From: Bacteroidales bacterium
GTDB lineage: Bacteria; Bacteroidota; Bacteroidia; Bacteroidales; ML635J-15
DNA length: 8,892 nucleotides
Assembly (NCBI GenBank): GCA_028697515.1
Contig: JAQVEY010000073.1
Coordinates: 1 to 8,892 of the forward strand
Reading direction: 5' to 3'
Position numbers and translations under genes: made by a program. The notes under the pieces were generated by a model. It was not told the DNA's origin, made no database searches, and worked only from the letters and a program-made list of their open reading frames with translations. Below, one piece after another: positions 6,446-8,892 of this stretch (its first letter is position 1; each line of letters begins with the position of its first letter).

Positions 6446-7354
6446 TTACTTAACACCTAAAATGATACACATCAGAGCCATACGTGCGTAAACTCCGTTT
6501 TCAGCTTGGTCAAAATAATATGCTTTTGGATTAGTGTCAACATCTGTATCAATTTCGTTTACCCTTGGTAGTGGATGCAGAATTTTTAGATTATCTTTAG
6601 TTCCTTCTAGCATTTTATTTTTGATAACATAAGCATTTTTAACTTTTTCATAGTCCATAGGATCCGAAAATCTTTCACGTTGAACTCTGGTAACATAAAT
6701 AATGTCAGCATGTTTAATATTATCATTGATTTCGTTATGTTCATAATACTTAATGCCTTTTTTATCAAGGAAATCTTTATACTCCTGAGGCATTCTAAGA
6801 CTTGGAGGTGAAACGAAGTTAAAAACTGGGTTAAATTCAGACATTGCTATAAGCAAAGAATGAACAGTACGTCCATATTTTAAATCTCCAACTAAAAACA
6901 GATTTAAATTCTCTAAACTACCCTGTGTTTTTCTTATAGAATATAAATCGAGTAAACACTGTGTTGGATGTTGATTTGACCCATCACCGGCGTTAATAAT
7001 CGGTTTGTCTGATACAACACTTGCATATCTTGCACTGCCTTCAACTGGATGACGCATAACAATAAGGTCAGCATATCTACTAACAGTGAGTATTGTGTCT
7101 TTTAGTGATTCGCCTTTGGATACACTTGTGCTGCCAGATTCGCTAAAACCTATAACTTTGCCGCCTAACCTCTGAATTGCTGTTTCAAAGCTTAATCTTG
7201 TTCGGGTCGAAGGTTCGAAGAATAATGAAGCAATTACGTGATTTTCTAATAATTTTTGTTTTGGATTTTTCTGAAATTCTTCTGCTAAATCAAGAATTTT
7301 AAAATAATCCTCTTTTGAGTAATCATTGATTGAAACCAGACTTTTGTTTTTCAT
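6446..7354 (-). CDS. pyrB: Aspartate carbamoyltransferase catalytic chain PyrB
   Basis: PyrB condenses carbamoyl phosphate with aspartate to give N-carbamoyl-aspartate, the committed step of pyrimidine synthesis in the cytoplasm. The protein has 302 residues, a normal length. The carbamoyl-phosphate loop FFEPSTRTRLSFE (45-57) contains S49, T50, R51 and T52. The 80s loop SVSKGES (77-83) carries K80 from the neighbouring subunit. R101 in VMRHP, H129 to Q132 in HPTQ, R162 in DLKYGRTVHS, the aspartate-binding RVQRERF (223-229) and HPLPR (260-264) are all present. Every catalytic residue I can place is intact. It is followed by pyrI, and a terminator from the preceding FKBP gene ends about 30 bp upstream. 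I see no leader peptide or pyrimidine-responsive attenuator of the E. coli type. Confidence 0.97.
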   Translation of the reverse strand: MKNKSLVSINDYSKEDYFKILDLAEEFQKNPKQKLLENHVIASLFFEPSTRTRLSFETAIQRLGGKVIGFSESGSTSVSKGESLKDTILTVSRYADLIVMRHPVEGSARYASVVSDKPIINAGDGSNQHPTQCLLDLYSIRKTQGSLENLNLFLVGDLKYGRTVHSLLIAMSEFNPVFNFVSPPSLRMPQEYKDFLDKKGIKYYEHNEINDNIKHADIIYVTRVQRERFSDPMDYEKVKNAYVIKNKMLEGTKDNLKILHPLPRVNEIDTDVDTNPKAYYFDQAENGVYARMALMCIILGVK

Positions 7355-7386
7355 TTTTATTATAATTTAGGTTAACATATTTTCAA

Positions 7387-7417
7387 AAAAAAACCGAAGA
7401 TAAACTTCGGTTTTTTT
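7387..7417 (-). terminator. Rho-independent terminator after the FKBP gene
   Basis: On the minus strand AAACCGAAG and CTTCGGTTT pair around a 5-nt loop, and the stem can extend through flanking A-T pairs. A run of nine T follows. It starts within a few nt of the FKBP stop codon. The A and T tracts on both sides would also allow termination on the plus strand, though no plus-strand gene is seen. Confidence 0.88.
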
Positions 7418-7420
7418 AAT

Positions 7421-8119
7421 TTATTTTTCAATTCCAAGTAATTCTACTTCAAAAATCAGAGTCTCATAAGGCCCTATTAGTTGTCCAGCTCCTCTTTCTC
7501 CATAAGCTAAATTATAGGGGATGAAGAATTTGAATTTAGATCCTACTGGCATAAGCTGAAGACCTTCTGTCCATCCTTTAATAACACCATTTAATGGAAA
7601 AGAGATTGGTTCTCCTCTGTCATACGAACTGTCAAAAACTGTCCCATTGAGTAATGTGCCTTTATAATGAGTTTTTACAGTATTGCTGATTGTTGGTTTA
7701 GGTCCGGTTCCCAAAGTAAGGACTTCATATTGTAAACCACTTGCAGTTGTTACTACACCTTCACGTTTTCCGTTTTCGGCAAGAAATTTTTCACCTTCAG
7801 CAAGTTTGTCTCCTGATTTAGCTTTTTGCATTTCACCAAAGAACTCCTGTATAATAGCATCAGTTGCTGCTATGTCAAATTTTGCGGTTTTTGCCATTTG
7901 ATCTTTAATGCCTTGAAGAATTAATTCCACATTCATTATAGTATCCAAGCCTTGTTTTGTAAAATTATCTCCAATTTGCATCCCTATTGCATAACTAGCC
8001 GAGTCAACCTGACTTGTTATTTCGATTTTTTTATTTTCCACTTTTTTTTGCGATTTACATGACCAAACGCTTACTGAGAATATTATGGTCATAATTAATA
8101 TTACTGATATACTTTTCAT
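7421..8119 (-). CDS. FKBP-type peptidyl-prolyl cis-trans isomerase lipoprotein
   Basis: FKBP-type isomerases catalyse cis-trans isomerisation at proline bonds and assist folding of exported proteins. This 232-residue protein opens with a hydrophobic signal ending VWSC (18-21), a plausible lipobox with Cys21 as the lipidation site. An FKBP_N-type helical region (about 36-120, starting DSASYAIGMQIGDNF) is as found in FkpA/Mip proteins and normally mediates dimerisation. The catalytic FKBP domain occupies about 125-232: SGLQYEVL, HYKGTLLNGTVFDSSYDRG, GVIKGWTEGLQLMPVGSK and IPYNLAYGERG, then a final FEVELLGI strand. The aromatic pocket positions I can place (Y152, F162 with D163, W183, Y206) are kept. 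It is followed by its own terminator and preceded by a 216-bp spacer, so it is likely a single-gene transcript. Confidence 0.94.
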   Translation of the reverse strand: MKSISVILIMTIIFSVSVWSCKSQKKVENKKIEITSQVDSASYAIGMQIGDNFTKQGLDTIMNVELILQGIKDQMAKTAKFDIAATDAIIQEFFGEMQKAKSGDKLAEGEKFLAENGKREGVVTTASGLQYEVLTLGTGPKPTISNTVKTHYKGTLLNGTVFDSSYDRGEPISFPLNGVIKGWTEGLQLMPVGSKFKFFIPYNLAYGERGAGQLIGPYETLIFEVELLGIEK

Positions 8120-8335
8120 AATTTTAAGAATTTAAAATTGATGCGAAATAACAGTAAATTACTTTAAACTCCAATTTTATTTAAATTATTTAATAAAAAT
8201 TTTATTAACGAATTAAAAACATTGACCTGCAAGAACTTTGATTATTTTTGTTCATAAGTTGATTGTTTATAACCGAGAAAAATTGTATAACAATTATAGT
8301 AATCAACAATTTATTGACAGGCTTTTAACCAAAAC
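8120..8335. other. AT-rich spacer upstream of the FKBP gene
   Basis: No gene is visible here. It should hold the FKBP promoter, but I found no exact TAnnTTTG element. Two short symmetries are present: TAATAAAA and TTTTATTA around one base (8191-8207), and AATTGT/ACAATT around three bases (8281-8295), the latter enclosed by GTTGATT (8258-8264) and AATCAAC (8301-8307). The second could form a weak hairpin followed by T on the minus strand after the dehydrogenase gene. Both are so AT-rich that chance is a fair explanation. Confidence 0.4.
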
Positions 8336-8892
8336 TCAATTTGTTTTTCTTTTATTTTTGCAGTTTATTTCAAGTGCAGGGATGAACATCTTAATTATGA
8401 AGAAATCGAGAGTTTTTGGTGGCAATACACGAATCAGAAATTTAACTACTACTGCTAATCTTGTAACAAGATATCTGTTTCTCGGGCATCTTGCAGTAGC
8501 TGCTCTGTAAACTTTTCGTGCACAAGCATCAGCAGTTCCTCCTTTGATAGAATTTGTCGATTGTGTTAGATTTTGTATAAGACTACCATAGGGACTGGTT
8601 TCGTTGATATTTATATTATCATGTACCACTTCAGCAAAACCTGTCTTTATTGGTCCAGGTTCGATAAGTGATACTTTCAATCCAAACTGTTTTGTTTCCC
8701 ATCTTAAGGCATCTGACAGAGCTTCAACAGCATATTTACTAGCTGCATACCAACCTCCTCCTGGTAATGATGTTAATCCTGCAAGCGAAGAAATATTTAT
8801 TATTCTTCCGCTACAATTCTTTCGCATCAAAGGTACTATCGCTCTTATCATTGCTGCAAGCCCAAATACATTAGTGTTAAATTGAGCCCGTG
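8336..8892 (-). CDS. Short-chain dehydrogenase/reductase, N-terminus outside window
   Basis: The frame is open from the right edge to a TGA at 8336, giving 184 complete visible codons. A Met at 8851 is internal, because homologous sequence continues upstream of it (QFNTNVFGLAA). This is the C-terminal two thirds of a classical SDR, an NAD(P)H-dependent oxidoreductase. Of the catalytic tetrad, Asn in NTNVFG, Ser in INISSLAG, and Tyr and Lys in WYAASK are visible, with Ser and Tyr 13 residues apart as expected. The post-catalytic IEPGPIKTGF follows. The Rossmann GxxxGxG cofactor motif must lie outside the window, so NAD versus NADP preference cannot be judged. The tail is basic and hydrophobic (VVVKFLIRVLPPKTLDFFII), as in SDRs that act on lipid-like substrates, but the substrate is unknown. 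Confidence 0.92.
   Translation of the reverse strand, partial: RAQFNTNVFGLAAMIRAIVPLMRKNCSGRIINISSLAGLTSLPGGGWYAASKYAVEALSDALRWETKQFGLKVSLIEPGPIKTGFAEVVHDNININETSPYGSLIQNLTQSTNSIKGGTADACARKVYRAATARCPRNRYLVTRLAVVVKFLIRVLPPKTLDFFIIKMFIPALEINCKNKRKTN

Noticed and set aside
7359..7387. TTTG-19 nt-TATAAT as a pyrB promoter on the minus strand
   Set aside because: It would start transcription at or inside the ATG, the -7 box does not fit TAnnTTTG, and the TTTG lies in the terminator T-run.
7355..7420. UTP-sensitive attenuator or riboswitch leader for pyrB
   Set aside because: The 66-bp gap is mostly filled by the FKBP terminator, and there is no leader ORF or room for alternative structures.
8238..8510. 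Plus-strand open frame of 90 codons near the dehydrogenase gene
   Set aside because: Most of it is antisense to the conserved dehydrogenase C-terminus, and it shows no recognisable domain or start signal.

Overview
The window is a compact, AT-rich stretch of a bacterial chromosome in which every recognisable gene lies on the minus strand. The gene content and signals point to a member of the Bacteroidota, probably Bacteroidales-like. The evidence is a GWxTD-domain protein, MtaB, an FKBP lipoprotein, a class B aspartate carbamoyltransferase (PyrB plus PyrI), start codons without clear Shine-Dalgarno sequences, and one exact match to the TAnnTTTG -7 element of that phylum. The taxonomic call is an inference from these traits.

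In transcription order (right to left), the window opens with the C-terminal part of a short-chain dehydrogenase (8336-8892, N-terminus outside). A 216-bp AT-rich spacer follows, then an FKBP-type peptidyl-prolyl isomerase lipoprotein (7421-8119) closed by a strong intrinsic terminator (7387-7417). Next come pyrB and pyrI (7354 to 5951), which encode the catalytic and zinc-binding regulatory chains of aspartate carbamoyltransferase. A 154-bp spacer after pyrI carries a long inverted repeat with 24/26-nt arms, which looks like a dispersed palindromic or MITE-like element.

The second block (5796 to 3592) is a tight three-gene cluster for the cell envelope or exterior. It holds an exported serpin with an apparently inhibitory reactive-centre loop, a small exported protein of unknown function, and a cysteine-rich lipoprotein with a predicted OB-like core and a Cys/Gly/Lys repeat tail. 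A terminator at 3546-3570 ends it. This cluster is the most unusual part of the window, because serpins are uncommon in bacteria and its two partners are uncharacterised.

The third block (3510 to the left edge) holds mtaB (tRNA ms2t6A synthase), an inositol-monophosphatase-family enzyme, and the first 442 codons of an exported GWxTD-domain protein that runs off the window. No mobile-element gene, CRISPR array, tRNA or rRNA was found. Most of the window is ordinary housekeeping sequence. The serpin cluster and the inverted repeat are what merit a second look, and I see no clear evidence of a wholly new system.
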